From Rhodospirillales bacterium 24-66-33 (GTDB lineage Bacteria; Pseudomonadota; Alphaproteobacteria; Reyranellales; Reyranellaceae), in contig NCHQ01000023.1 in assembly GCA_002281855.1 (NCBI GenBank), positions 62,001-126,000 of the forward strand: 64,000 bases of DNA. Reading direction: 5' to 3'. A program made the position numbers and the translations under genes. Positions 1 through 7,976 of this stretch are shown in pieces. Within the stretch, counting starts at the first letter, position 1. Every line of letters begins with the position of its first letter. The notes under the pieces are model-generated. The model was not told the origin of the DNA, searched no databases, and saw only the letters and a program-made list of their open reading frames with translations.

Positions 1-196
1 GCAGCTTCCGCGCCGCCTCGGGATACATGCTGGTCGTATCGACGCCGACCAGCAGTTTTTCCGCGCCGAGCGCATAGACGATTTCGGTGATGGAGCTGCC
101 GACCGCCACGATGCGCGGCGGCTGCTGCGCGTTGGCCGGCAGGGCGGCGGCGGCGGCCGCGCCCAGGACCACTCCGAAAGCCGTGCGGCGCCGCAT
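1..196 (-). CDS. hmuT: Heme ABC transporter periplasmic binding protein, N-terminus only
   Basis: Only the first 65 codons lie in the window. A signal peptide (MRRRTAFGVV then an Ala-rich stretch ending PANAQ) is followed by PPRIVAVGSSITEIVYALGA, the opening of class III heme/cobalamin binding proteins of the HmuT type. The ATG shares one base with the hmuS stop (TGATG on the minus strand), so it is translationally coupled to hmuS. By family knowledge it delivers heme to an HmuUV permease/ATPase, expected just left of the window. Assignment is firm from context; the heme pocket is not visible. Confidence 0.85.
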   Translation of the reverse strand, partial: MRRRTAFGVVLGAAAAAALPANAQQPPRIVAVGSSITEIVYALGAEKLLVGVDTTSMYPEAARKL

Positions 197-1242
197 CACG
201 AGGCCGCCTGCTTCTCGACGCGCGCGACGATGGCGCGCCAGTCCTCGAGCTCGGGATTGCCGGGCTTGCGGGCGCCGAACATCAGCAGAATGTTGCGGTT
301 GTGGGCGTCGAAGGCTTCGATCGAGGTGACGATACCGTCCTCGGTGGGCTTGCGCACCGAGAAGACGCGGGCGATGCCGTCTTCGCGCAGGTGCATGTTG
401 AAGTCGGGATCGAGAACATTGAACCAGCCGTGCGCATCGACCAGGCGCTTCACCGGACCGGTGTGGATCTGGATGCAGCCATGGCTGCCGACGAAGACCA
501 TGATCGGCGTACCGTCGGCGGCCGCGGCTTCGAAGGCGCTGCGCAACCCGCGCACCGGCAGTTCACGGGCGAGATCCTCGCCGACCAGGCGCAGCGCCTG
601 GACGCGGCCGACGCCGAACCGGCCCAGCATGCCGAAGAACTCGTGCGTGTCCTTCATGCCGAGCCAGGCGGTACGCAGGCCCTCGACGTCGATCTCCCGG
701 TCGGGACGGTCGGTCGCAGGGGCCTTGCGCGCGGCGATCGTCAGAGCGGCCGGTGCCGACGTGTAGCGTGCGATCAGGGCGTCGAAGGCCGGGCGATCGG
801 TCTCCTCGGTGGCGTAGATCTTGTGCACGGCGTCGCCGGCGCCGTCGAAGAACTGCAGGCTGAGCCGCTCACCCTGCTGCAGTGGCTCGCGCACGGCGAA
901 GCCGTGCTTCCACGAGCCGAGGAACAGGCGAAGGTCGATGTCCGGTCCCAGCACGATGCCATGGTGACCCTCTACGTCGACGCCCTCGAAGCGGCCATGG
1001 CGTTCGTGCACGCAATGGTCGTTGCGGGTCAGGCACATGACGCGGCCGACCTCGGGCATGTCGTTCAGGATGCCGCGCCAGTCGGGCTTCAGCGCTGTCG
1101 CGGTCCTGCCCACGCCCAGTGCGACCAGCTCGGCTTCACTGACACCAAGGGTCGCTGCCGCGTCACGGATGCGCAGCGCGGGCTTCTCGCCGCGCAGGAC
1201 GTTCCAGCGGGCGGCAAGATCGGTATTCGAGGGTGAGAGCAT
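196..1242 (-). CDS. hmuS: Hemin-degrading/heme-transport factor HmuS
   Basis: A 348-residue cytoplasmic protein of the ChuS/HemS/HmuS family, the usual length, with the tandem two-half architecture (roughly residues 20-165 and 185-340). His200 in KDTHEFFGML matches the position of the axial heme-ligand histidine of HemS/ChuS. These proteins bind incoming heme and in some species open the ring. The ATG has AAGGAT seven bases upstream; tonB ends 12 bp before it and hmuT follows with a one-base overlap, so this is the middle of a heme-uptake operon. Whether it degrades heme or only traffics it cannot be told from sequence. Confidence 0.92.
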   Translation of the reverse strand: MLSPSNTDLAARWNVLRGEKPALRIRDAAATLGVSEAELVALGVGRTATALKPDWRGILNDMPEVGRVMCLTRNDHCVHERHGRFEGVDVEGHHGIVLGPDIDLRLFLGSWKHGFAVREPLQQGERLSLQFFDGAGDAVHKIYATEETDRPAFDALIARYTSAPAALTIAARKAPATDRPDREIDVEGLRTAWLGMKDTHEFFGMLGRFGVGRVQALRLVGEDLARELPVRGLRSAFEAAAADGTPIMVFVGSHGCIQIHTGPVKRLVDAHGWFNVLDPDFNMHLREDGIARVFSVRKPTEDGIVTSIEAFDAHNRNILLMFGARKPGNPELEDWRAIVARVEKQAAS

Positions 1243-1254
1243 CAGACTATCCTT

Positions 1255-2100
1255 TCAACGGAGATGAAATCGAACCGGGATCTCCACCCAGGCGGCGACC
1301 GGGCGGCCATCGCGCAGGGCCGGAAGGAAATGCCAACCGCGCACGGCGGTGAGCGCGGCGCGATCGAGCAGGGGAAAATTGCTGCTGCGCCACAGTACGA
1401 TCTCGGCGGCGCCGCCGTCGGGTTGGAGGCGGACGCGCACCAGCACTTCGCCCTGTTGGCCGAGCTCGATCGAGCGTGGCGGATAGACGGCCGGCGTGGG
1501 CGGGATCCGGAAGCGCGGCTTGCCCTCGAACACGACGAGCGAGGAGGAGGAGGCGGCCTGCTGCTGCGTGATGCTGGCATTGCCGACGTCGGGGGAGGGA
1601 GCCTTCGTGACCGCGGCCTGTGCCGTCGGACGCGGCGCCGCCGCGGGCTTGGGCAGTGGCGGCTTGGGCTTGGGCGGCGCGACGGGCTTCAGCTCAGCGG
1701 CGGTCGGCGGCGGCGGTTCATCCGGTGGGGGCAGATCCAGTTTGATCTCGGGTTCCAGGGCGGCGACCTCCTGCGGCGGCGGGGGTGGCTCCGGCTCGGG
1801 CTCCGGTGTCGCCTCGGTCTGCTCGACCGGCGGCATCGGCGGCTCGGGCTGCTGCTGCGGTTCGGGTGGGGCTTCCGGCCGATCGGCTTCCGCCGCGGGT
1901 CCGGCGATGGGCGCCGCCAGCGAGAGCTCGACCATCAGTGCCGGCTCGTCGTCGTTGGCGCTGCTGCCGGACATGCCGGCGAGAAGAAGGGGAACGATGG
2001 CCAGCCCATGCAGTGCAAGCGACAACGCCACCGGCACGCGGGGACCGCGTGCCGGTGGCGCCGGCAGTCGCTCGGCAGAGAGGGCTGCCGGGACTACCAT
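1255..2100 (-). CDS. tonB: TonB energy-transducing protein dedicated to heme uptake
   Basis: A 281-residue protein: short cytoplasmic N-terminus, one hydrophobic anchor (VALSLALHGLAIVPLLLAG), a long Pro/Glu/Lys-rich periplasmic linker (about residues 60-175, including PPPPQE and PKPKPPLPKP), and a C-terminal TonB fold (about 195-281: YPPRSIELGQQGEVLVRVRL to the end). It couples inner-membrane proton motive force to the receptor encoded immediately upstream. The ATG at 2100 lies seven bases inside the receptor gene and has no clear Shine-Dalgarno site, so coupling to receptor translation is likely. A longer open frame upstream to 2199 is rejected because it lies inside the receptor gene. exbB/exbD are not in the window. 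Confidence 0.9.
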   Translation of the reverse strand: MVVPAALSAERLPAPPARGPRVPVALSLALHGLAIVPLLLAGMSGSSANDDEPALMVELSLAAPIAGPAAEADRPEAPPEPQQQPEPPMPPVEQTEATPEPEPEPPPPPQEVAALEPEIKLDLPPPDEPPPPTAAELKPVAPPKPKPPLPKPAAAPRPTAQAAVTKAPSPDVGNASITQQQAASSSSLVVFEGKPRFRIPPTPAVYPPRSIELGQQGEVLVRVRLQPDGGAAEIVLWRSSNFPLLDRAALTAVRGWHFLPALRDGRPVAAWVEIPVRFHLR

Positions 2101-4337
2101 TTGGCCAGGAGGTTGACGCCGAAGTAACGGCCGGGCTGGGCGTAGAGATCGAGCTGCGGATTGGTCGGCGTGATGCCGATCGTGTCCGGAGCATTCCAAT
2201 ATTTAGCGTTGGTGATGTTGAACGCGCCGGCATTGATCTTGAAGTGATCGTTGAAGACGTAGCCGACGGTGGCGTCGAGATTGAAGTAGGCCGGCGCCTG
2301 GAAGTAGGTCGGGTTGCTGACCTGGGTATGGGCGGCCGCCACCGTGCCGATGAGCTGGGCCGTGATGCCCGTGTCGAAGCCGTAGCGGATGCGCGCCTGC
2401 GTGGTCCACGGCGATACCGAGTCGACCGGCAGGCCGGTGTTCGTATCGGTGCCCTGCGCGAAGGCCGTCCAGCCGGCCACCGCCCATTCCGGCGCGAAGC
2501 GGTATTCGCCGCGTGCTTCGATGCCCCAGATCGTCACGTTGGTGAGGTTGACGTACTGGTATTGCGTGACCGGCCCCACCATGCCGACGACGGTGGTCTC
2601 GAGAAAATTGTTGTACAGGTTGTAGAAGCCGGTGAGCTGCCAGCTCGATCCGTTCTCGTACTTGCCGCGGAAGCCGACTTCGAAGGAGTTGGCCGTCTCC
2701 GGCTTCAGATTGGCGTTTGGCAGGATCTGGTAGAACGACGCGGCATTGGTGAAGCCGAAGTTCGCGTTGTCGTACGGCGGCGCCCGAAAGCCCGTCGCGT
2801 ACTGGAAGTAGCCCGAATAGGTATCGTTGAAGTGATACAGCAGGCCGAGCTTGGGCGAGGCCGACACGTAGGTGGTGGCCGAGGGCACGGCGTTGAGCGT
2901 GGCGCCCGTCGAGTTCCAGAAGTACTTATCTGGATTGGGCGTCATGTTGTAGTAGTCCAGACGCACCGCCGGGGTGATCTTCAGGCGACCGCCCAGTGCG
3001 CTGATCTCGTCCTGCACGTAGATGCCGGCCTGCACCGTATCGGTGTCGGGGAAGTTCTTGTTTGGATAAAGCTCGCCGCCGACGGAGTTCGTGGTGGCGC
3101 CGGTCGCGAGGGTGATCTGCGTCCTGTTGCGTGGCCGGGTCGTCGTCGTCCAGGAGAAGCTCGCGCCATAGGTGAAGAAGTTGTCGAGGCCGCCGATGGT
3201 GCGATCGGTATGCATCTGCAGCTCGGCGCCCGTGACGTTCTGCGTGTAGTAGAACTGCGAGGTGCGGGCATTGCTCGGGACGACGCTGGTGACGCCGCCG
3301 CGCAACGTATAGGTATCGGCCTGGGTATAGACCGAGTTGAAATAGGCGAGGAAGCTCAGCCGGTCGACGAAGCCGATCGGCGCGTTGTGCTCCCACTGGG
3401 CGCTGATCCGGTAGGTGTTGGTATAGTCCTGGCCCCACTCGTCGTAGATCCGGGCGAACAGGCTGGGGAAGGTGCCGACGGCGCTGAGCATGTTGGTGCT
3501 CTGTCCGCTCTGGTTGTACGAGCCGGTAAGGCGGATCGTGTCGACTTCGGTCGGCTTGATCACCAGCTTGGCGAAGAAGTTGTTGTTGTAAAACGTCGTG
3601 GGATTCGGGCTGACCGTCGTCTGCGCCGGCTGGAATTCCTGGCCGTCGCGCCGCGTGTAGATGCCCATGAACTCGACGTTGCCCGAGCGCACCGCGCCGG
3701 TGAACGATTCGGAGAACTGCTGGTTCGCACCGCTATAGGCGGCCTTGGCGCTGGCATAGACGTCCTTGCCGTCACGCATGTAGTCGCCGGGATCCTTGGT
3801 CGTGTAGGCCACCACGCCGCCGATCGCGTCGGACCCGTAGAGCGCCGAGGCGGGGCCGCGGATGATCTCGACCCGCTTGATGTCCTCGAGGTCGGGCTGC
3901 TCGCGCGAATAAGTGCCGGCGCCCTGGTTGCTGTCGGGGAAATCGGGCGTGCGCATGCCGTCGACCATCAGCAGCACGCGATTGCCGCCGATGCCGCGGA
4001 TCACGAAGTTCTGGAACCCGGCACGACCCGGATTGTTGCCGACGGTGACGCCGGGCTCGTTGCGGACGAGATCGCGGACGTCCTGCATATTTTCGCGATC
4101 GATGTTCTCGGTCGTGATCACGGAGACGGTGGCCGGCACGTCGTCGAGCGGCCGCCGGCTACGCATGGCAGCCGTCGTCACGGCGTCGAGTTGCGTGGGT
4201 ACGGCCTGAGCGGCCGGCGGCGCCTGGGTCGGATTTGTGACGGGTGGCGTGGTCGGCGTCTGTGCCCAGGCGGGCATGACAAGAGGTGCGCAGAGGGCCG
4301 TGGTGGCCATCAGCGTATAGACGATGCGCAGCTTCAT
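2094..4337 (-). CDS. hmuR: TonB-dependent outer-membrane heme/hemoglobin receptor
   Basis: A 747-residue receptor with signal peptide (cleavage after PAWA), a TonB-box/plug region (about 50-165: DDVPATVSVITTENI, VRNEPGV, FVIRGIGGNRVLLMVDG) and a 22-strand barrel ending in an aromatic residue (NLLAKW). Heme-receptor landmarks are visible: FRAPPYDNANF, and NANLKPETANSFEVGF in place of the usual NPNLKPE. It imports heme from the medium and is energised by the adjacent tonB. hemP ends 108 bp upstream, so it probably shares the iron-regulated hemP promoter. The ligand (free heme or hemoprotein) is not resolved. Confidence 0.92.
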   Translation of the reverse strand: MKLRIVYTLMATTALCAPLVMPAWAQTPTTPPVTNPTQAPPAAQAVPTQLDAVTTAAMRSRRPLDDVPATVSVITTENIDRENMQDVRDLVRNEPGVTVGNNPGRAGFQNFVIRGIGGNRVLLMVDGMRTPDFPDSNQGAGTYSREQPDLEDIKRVEIIRGPASALYGSDAIGGVVAYTTKDPGDYMRDGKDVYASAKAAYSGANQQFSESFTGAVRSGNVEFMGIYTRRDGQEFQPAQTTVSPNPTTFYNNNFFAKLVIKPTEVDTIRLTGSYNQSGQSTNMLSAVGTFPSLFARIYDEWGQDYTNTYRISAQWEHNAPIGFVDRLSFLAYFNSVYTQADTYTLRGGVTSVVPSNARTSQFYYTQNVTGAELQMHTDRTIGGLDNFFTYGASFSWTTTTRPRNRTQITLATGATTNSVGGELYPNKNFPDTDTVQAGIYVQDEISALGGRLKITPAVRLDYYNMTPNPDKYFWNSTGATLNAVPSATTYVSASPKLGLLYHFNDTYSGYFQYATGFRAPPYDNANFGFTNAASFYQILPNANLKPETANSFEVGFRGKYENGSSWQLTGFYNLYNNFLETTVVGMVGPVTQYQYVNLTNVTIWGIEARGEYRFAPEWAVAGWTAFAQGTDTNTGLPVDSVSPWTTQARIRYGFDTGITAQLIGTVAAAHTQVSNPTYFQAPAYFNLDATVGYVFNDHFKINAGAFNITNAKYWNAPDTIGITPTNPQLDLYAQPGRYFGVNLLAKW

Positions 4338-4445
4338 TTGAGCCAGGTCCCCAGGGAAAAAAGGACGCCTGGCTCGCGGGACCCTCGCGGGACCGGCTGG
4401 CTGGGCAGTTTGACCGAGGAGGGATGGCCCCTCGGGGTCTCCGAA

Positions 4446-4628
4446 TTACTTCGTCAGAATGAGTTTGTTCGAGGCCGTGAGACGCAGCCGGTAGAGTTCG
4501 ACTCCGTGGCGGATCATGAGTTCGCGCCGTCCCTGGAGGAGCGCTGCGCTCTCAATGGCGGGAATGGTGACCTCCAGCCTGTCGCTCTGCGCATCCAACG
4601 CCCGAAGGGGACGCGTCATCTCATTCAT
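4446..4628 (-). CDS. hemP: Hemin uptake protein HemP
   Basis: A 60-residue protein from the ATG at 4628. The C-terminal half, LLQGRRELMIRHGVELYRLR then LTASNKLILTK, is the HemP family signature (G-R-x-E-L-x-I-x-H-x-G-x-x-Y-x-L-R). An upstream in-frame start at 4676 would add 16 residues but lies in the promoter/operator, so the shorter form, which fits the family length, is chosen. HemP is the usual first gene of heme-uptake operons; in Burkholderia and Bradyrhizobium relatives (HmuP) it is needed for receptor expression. It sits directly behind an iron box. Confidence 0.9.
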   Translation of the reverse strand: MNEMTRPLRALDAQSDRLEVTIPAIESAALLQGRRELMIRHGVELYRLRLTASNKLILTK

Positions 4629-4654
4629 GTCGGCTCTCGCTTCCGCTTTAATCT

Positions 4655-4695
4655 TGCGAACGACTCTTATTTGCATAGACTGGTGGGGCAGTCAA
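4655..4695 (-). promoter_or_regulatory. Iron-responsive (Fur/Irr-like) box and hemP promoter
   Basis: On the minus strand TGCAAATAAGAGTCGTTCGC(A) at 4655-4675 is an interrupted dyad (TGCAAAT/RTTYGCA), the form of alphaproteobacterial Fur/iron boxes. A candidate -35 TTGACT (4690-4695) and -10 AAATAA (4667-4672) are 17 bp apart, putting the -10 inside the box, so bound repressor would block RNA polymerase. It lies 27-47 bp upstream of the hemP ATG and 44-64 bp from the divergent gene at 4719. Which regulator binds (Fur, Irr or RirA) is not decidable here. Confidence 0.7.
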
Positions 4696-4718
4696 GATCG
4701 TTCAACCTTGGTGAGGCC

Positions 4719-5216
4719 ATGGAAATCGTTCAGGAACAGAGGCTTGAGACCGCGCGCCGTGACCTCAGGAAGGGGTGCGGAAGGCCCGGCTGTGCCTGCG
4801 CCCTGCCGCTGAGTGAGCGCTTCGTGCTGTGGGCCCTGCGGCAGTGGCAGCAGGACCGCGCGTTGCCGCGCGAGGGCTCCACTCTCCATCGCGGTTTCAA
4901 GGTCGCGGGCGTTCTCGAGACGCTGCCGGACTTCGCGATCGCCATGGACGCATTCCTGTTCGGCGCACGGCGCGCCATGGAAATTCACGTGCCGACCTGT
5001 TCGAGCGTCAGCCACGACGAAGCGGTGCTGGTGGCGCTTTGCGGGCTGGCCCAGGCTGATCATGACGGACCGCTACTTGCATCGCTCGACATCATGATGG
5101 CGCCCACCGCCTCCCGCGTGGCCGCAATTCGCCTGAAGTCCTTTGCCATCGCCCTTGCCGCCGCGGGCCTCCGCATCGCTCCGCCGGCGGGTGCCGCCGG
5201 CGGTCGCCTCAATTGA
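4719..5216 (+). CDS. Uncharacterised protein divergent from hemP
   Basis: A 165-residue protein I do not recognise. It starts MEIVQEQRLETARRDLRK, has a Cys cluster near the N-terminus (KGCGRPGCACALP, C-x5-C-x-C), then a mixed helical region containing LSERFVLWALRQWQQDR and a C-terminal hydrophobic segment (FAIALAAAGLRIAPP). No signal peptide. It diverges from hemP across 90 bp holding the iron box, so co-regulation with heme uptake is inferred. The next small gene starts at its stop, giving a two-gene unit. The frame is open far upstream through the receptor gene; the ATG at 4719 is the first beyond the hemP promoter. Confidence 0.6.
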   Translation: MEIVQEQRLETARRDLRKGCGRPGCACALPLSERFVLWALRQWQQDRALPREGSTLHRGFKVAGVLETLPDFAIAMDAFLFGARRAMEIHVPTCSSVSHDEAVLVALCGLAQADHDGPLLASLDIMMAPTASRVAAIRLKSFAIALAAAGLRIAPPAGAAGGRLN

Positions 5217-5227
5217 AAGCCGCCGCC

Positions 5228-5485
5228 ATGACCGCACCGATGCCCGATCGTCTCTCCGACCTGCAGCATGCCATGCGCGTGATCGCCGACGCCGTCGAGG
5301 GCCTGCCCGTGGAGTGTCGCGATCTCGCCGGTAACGCGTTGCTCAACGTCGCCGCCGAAGCGGTGGCCCAGGATGTCGGCTGCACCGAAGCAGGCCGCAT
5401 CTTCGCCCGGCTGGGCGATCTCCTCTCGCGCGGCCATCAGCCGCCGGCGCGGGAAGCGGTCTCGCTGTCCGGCTTCGATGCATGA
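5228..5485 (+). CDS. Small uncharacterised protein following the hemP-divergent gene
   Basis: An 85-residue acidic protein (MPDRLSDLQHAMRVIADAVE onward) from the ATG at 5228, with a possible TTG start at 5213 that overlaps the previous stop. Predicted mostly helical and soluble, with three Cys residues (VECRDL, VGCTEAG). No recognised domain. Its immediate coupling to the gene at 4719, and their shared position opposite a heme-uptake operon, suggest a two-gene unit that could respond to iron; this is inference only. Confidence 0.5.
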   Translation: MTAPMPDRLSDLQHAMRVIADAVEGLPVECRDLAGNALLNVAAEAVAQDVGCTEAGRIFARLGDLLSRGHQPPAREAVSLSGFDA

Positions 5486-5530
5486 CGACGGACTTTGCCG
5501 CGCCATCCCTGTCCTCGCCTCCCTCCCCGG

Positions 5531-5701
5531 AATACGTCCTGCTACATCCGCGGCGGTCAGGTTGCCGCACTCCACGAGGGGTACTCGGCACGCGGCGTGC
5601 CCAACCTGTCCCCCTTCCTGGTGCGACCGTGGAACATGAAGGAATTCTCCATCCACGATCCGCACGGCAACCTGCTGAAGTTGGGTTGCGGCGAATGGTG
5701 A
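5531..5701 (+). pseudogene. Remnant of a glyoxalase/bleomycin-resistance (VOC) protein, C-terminal part only
   Basis: The frame reads NTSCYIRGGQVAALHEGY, then LSPFLVRPWNMKEFSIHDPH and GNLLKLGCGE before a TGA. The second segment is the last metal-binding and beta-strand portion of VOC proteins (typical pattern W-x-M-x-E-F-x-(I/V)-x-D-P-x-G-N-L-L). There is no N-terminal half: upstream sequence in this frame is Pro/Arg-rich and unrelated, and no start with a ribosome site is visible. A normal BLMA-type protein is about 120-130 residues, so roughly the first 65 are lost. Repeats lie immediately downstream, consistent with local rearrangement. Confidence 0.65.
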
Positions 5702-5738
5702 AGGGCTGGAGGTCTTCCGTCTTACACCGACCCACTCA

Positions 5739-5782
5739 CCTCATCCCAAGGAGCGCCGCCCCTCGAGTACCTCGGGGTGAGG
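5739..5782. repeat. Short imperfect inverted repeat, BIME-like
   Basis: CCTCATCCCAAGG (5739-5751) and CCTCGGGGTGAGG (5770-5782) form a 13-bp imperfect stem around an 18-bp loop. The outer CCTCAYCC...GGTGAGG motif is the same as the ends of the larger elements at 8381, 37688 and 40955, so this looks like a shortened relative. With the element at 5835 it fills the 288 bp between the VOC remnant and the kup stop; no gene is seen there. Confidence 0.55.
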
Positions 5783-5834
5783 TCGGTGTCGGGATGCTCG
5801 CTTCAATTCCATCTCGTCCAGAAGGGCTCTGGCA

Positions 5835-5936
5835 GGCAGCTGAAAAAGCCGGATCCTGGCAAGTAAACGAAACAAACGAATTAAACGAATCAGTCGAAGC
5901 GAGAGTCGCACCCTGAAACCGGGATCCTGGCACCGC
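5835..5936 (+). repeat. AAACGAA-array repeat element, copy 1
   Basis: About 100 bp with four parts: AAAAGCC-type edge; GGATCCTGGCA; an array of AAACGAA units (GTAAACGAAACAAACGAATT, then AAACGAATCAG); GCGAGAGTCGCACCCTGAAA and a second GGATCCTGGCA. A clearly homologous copy lies inverted at 37812-37917. The two GGATCCTGGCA boxes act as direct-repeat borders. On the minus strand both copies stay open and give similar peptides (GATLAS...FxSF...CQDxxFS), but no start or ribosome site makes this a convincing gene. Confidence 0.75.
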
Positions 5937-5989
5937 GTACGGGTCGGTATTGCCTGCCGATGCCTGCAAAAACCTGTTCCAACAGCCCG

Positions 5990-7888
5990 TTAGATCTCTA
6001 TTCGGCTGCCCAGCTCGACGACGCGGTTGGTCGGCAGGCCGAAGAAGTCGCCGGCGCTGGCCGAGAAACGCGACAGAGTGAGGAAGAGCTTCTCCTGCCA
6101 GCGCGGCAGCAGCGGCGTGCTCGCCTCCATGTAGGTGTTGCGGCCGATGAAGTAGGACGTTCGCATCGGATCGAACGGTATGCCCTTGTCCTCGAGGAGG
6201 GTGAGGCCGCTCGGCACATCGGGCTGCTCCATGAAACCATAGTGCAGCACGACCCGGTGCACGCCCTTGCCGAGATGCGTGACCTGGCTTCGGCCTTCCG
6301 CGGACACGAAGGGGATGTCCGCGACCTCGATGCTGAGCAGCACGACGTGCTCGTGCAGCACCTCGTTGTGCTTCAGATTGTGCATCAGTGACCGCGGCGC
6401 ATTGGTGGACGTGGCGGTCAGGTAGACGGCCGTGCCCTGCGGCCGGTGCACGCGCGCCGGATTGATGCTCTCGAGCAGTGTTTCCAGAGGGAGTGCTTCC
6501 GCCTGCTCGTGTCTGGCAACGGCCGCCCGGCCGGTCCGCCAGGTCCACATGCAGAGGAAAATCACGGCGGCGATCGCCAACGGCACCCAGCCACCGTCGA
6601 GGAACTTAAGCATGTTGGACGAGAGCAGGGCCAGGTCGAGGGCCATGAAGCTGCAGAAGACGAGGATGCTGAGCGGCCAGCCCCAGTTCCAGCAGCGCAC
6701 GGCCAGCACGAACACCAGCGTGCTGGTGATCAGCATCGTGCCGGTGACGGCGATGCCGTAGGCCGAAGCGAGGTTGGTCGACGACTTGAACGCCATGATC
6801 AGGATGACGACGCCCAGCATCTGCAGCCAGTTGACCACCGGCAGATAGACCTGCCCGAACTCGCTGGCCGAGGTGTGCCGAATGTGGACCCTCGGGCTGA
6901 GGCCGAGCAGGGCGGCCTGCTTGGCCATCGAGAAGGCGCCCGAGATCGTCGCCTGCGAGGCGATCACCGTGGCGGCGGTGGCCAGGCCGACCAGCGGATA
7001 GAGCGCCCAGTCGGGGGCGAGCTTGAAGAACGGATTGGCGAGCGCGCTCGGGTCGCTCAGGATCAGCGCGCCCTGCCCATAGTAGTTGAGCAGCAGCGCC
7101 GGCAGCACGAGGCCCAGCCAGGCGAGGCGGATGGGCCGGGCGCCGAAATGGCCCATGTCGGCATACAGCGCCTCGGCACCGGTGATGGCGAGCGTGATCG
7201 CCCCCAGGGCGACGAAAGCGACGAACTTCTCGCGCAGGGCGAAGCCCACCGCATGATGCGGCGACAGCGCCGCCAGCACTTCCGGGCGTTGCACGATCTG
7301 GTGCGCGCCGAGCACCGCCAGCACGATGAACCAGATGAGTGTTATCGGCCCGAACCATTTGCCGATGCCGCCGGTGCCGAAATGCTGGACCGAGAACAGC
7401 GCGACGATGACGCCAAGTGCAATCGGTATCACCATCGGCTGGAAGGCCGGGGTGGCGACGGTCAGGCCCTCGACGGCACTGAGTACCGAAATGGCGGGCG
7501 TCAGCAGGCAGTCGCCGTAGAACAGCGCCGCGCCCGCGACGCCCAGCATCAGATAGAGGCGGCGACGCCACTGCGACGAGATGTTCGCCTGGCTGGAGAC
7601 CAGCGCCATCAGCGCCAGCACACCACCCTCGCCCTTGTTGTCGGCGCGCATGACGACGGCCACGTATTTCAGCGTGACGACGACGATCAGCGCCCAGGTG
7701 ATGAGCGACAGCATGCCCAGCACGTTGTCGTGCGTGGGTTGGATGCCGGTGTACTCGCTGAAGCACTCCTTGACCGTGTAGAGCGGGCTGGTGCCGATGT
7801 CGCCGAAGACGACTCCGAGAGCCGCCAGGGTCAGTGCCGCGCGGCGCCGCCGGCCAGCGGGTTCAACTACTGTGCCGCTGGCGGCCAT
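5990..7888 (-). CDS. kup: Low-affinity potassium uptake protein Kup
   Basis: A 632-residue KUP/HAK family K+:H+ symporter of usual length: about 12 membrane segments in the first 430 residues and a soluble C-terminal domain. Hallmarks are GVVFGDIGTSPLYTVKE near the N-terminus, RADNKGEGGVLALMAL, and GAEALYADMGHFG. The ATG at 7888 has GGGGAG upstream; a TTG at 7915 with AGGA four bases before it is an alternative start nine codons earlier. It is the only gene in its transcription unit and diverges from the gene at 7977 across about 90 bp. Confidence 0.95.
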   Translation of the reverse strand: MAASGTVVEPAGRRRRAALTLAALGVVFGDIGTSPLYTVKECFSEYTGIQPTHDNVLGMLSLITWALIVVVTLKYVAVVMRADNKGEGGVLALMALVSSQANISSQWRRRLYLMLGVAGAALFYGDCLLTPAISVLSAVEGLTVATPAFQPMVIPIALGVIVALFSVQHFGTGGIGKWFGPITLIWFIVLAVLGAHQIVQRPEVLAALSPHHAVGFALREKFVAFVALGAITLAITGAEALYADMGHFGARPIRLAWLGLVLPALLLNYYGQGALILSDPSALANPFFKLAPDWALYPLVGLATAATVIASQATISGAFSMAKQAALLGLSPRVHIRHTSASEFGQVYLPVVNWLQMLGVVILIMAFKSSTNLASAYGIAVTGTMLITSTLVFVLAVRCWNWGWPLSILVFCSFMALDLALLSSNMLKFLDGGWVPLAIAAVIFLCMWTWRTGRAAVARHEQAEALPLETLLESINPARVHRPQGTAVYLTATSTNAPRSLMHNLKHNEVLHEHVVLLSIEVADIPFVSAEGRSQVTHLGKGVHRVVLHYGFMEQPDVPSGLTLLEDKGIPFDPMRTSYFIGRNTYMEASTPLLPRWQEKLFLTLSRFSASAGDFFGLPTNRVVELGSRIEI

Positions 7889-7976
7889 CGTTCGGTCAAC
7901 TCTCCCCTCAGACAATTGATCCTAACCGCGAATTCCGGGACGCTGCAGTCCAGAATTCGTAACAAAGGAGGAAACA

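Noticed and set aside
1785..4718. Very long open frame on the plus strand across the tonB and receptor region
   Set aside because: It is antisense to the clearly real receptor and TonB genes, has shadow-like Arg/Gly/Asp composition and no ribosome site. Only its last part, from the ATG at 4719, is accepted as a gene.
5850..5950. Peptide encoded by the AAACGAA element as a genuine small gene
   Set aside because: Both copies stay open on one strand, but there is no start with a ribosome site and the frame runs into unrelated sequence; kept as a repeat instead.
6446..7888. Long plus-strand open frame opposite kup
   Set aside because: Antisense to kup, whose motifs are unambiguous. Its composition (His/Gln/Asp-rich) is typical of shadow frames in GC-rich DNA.
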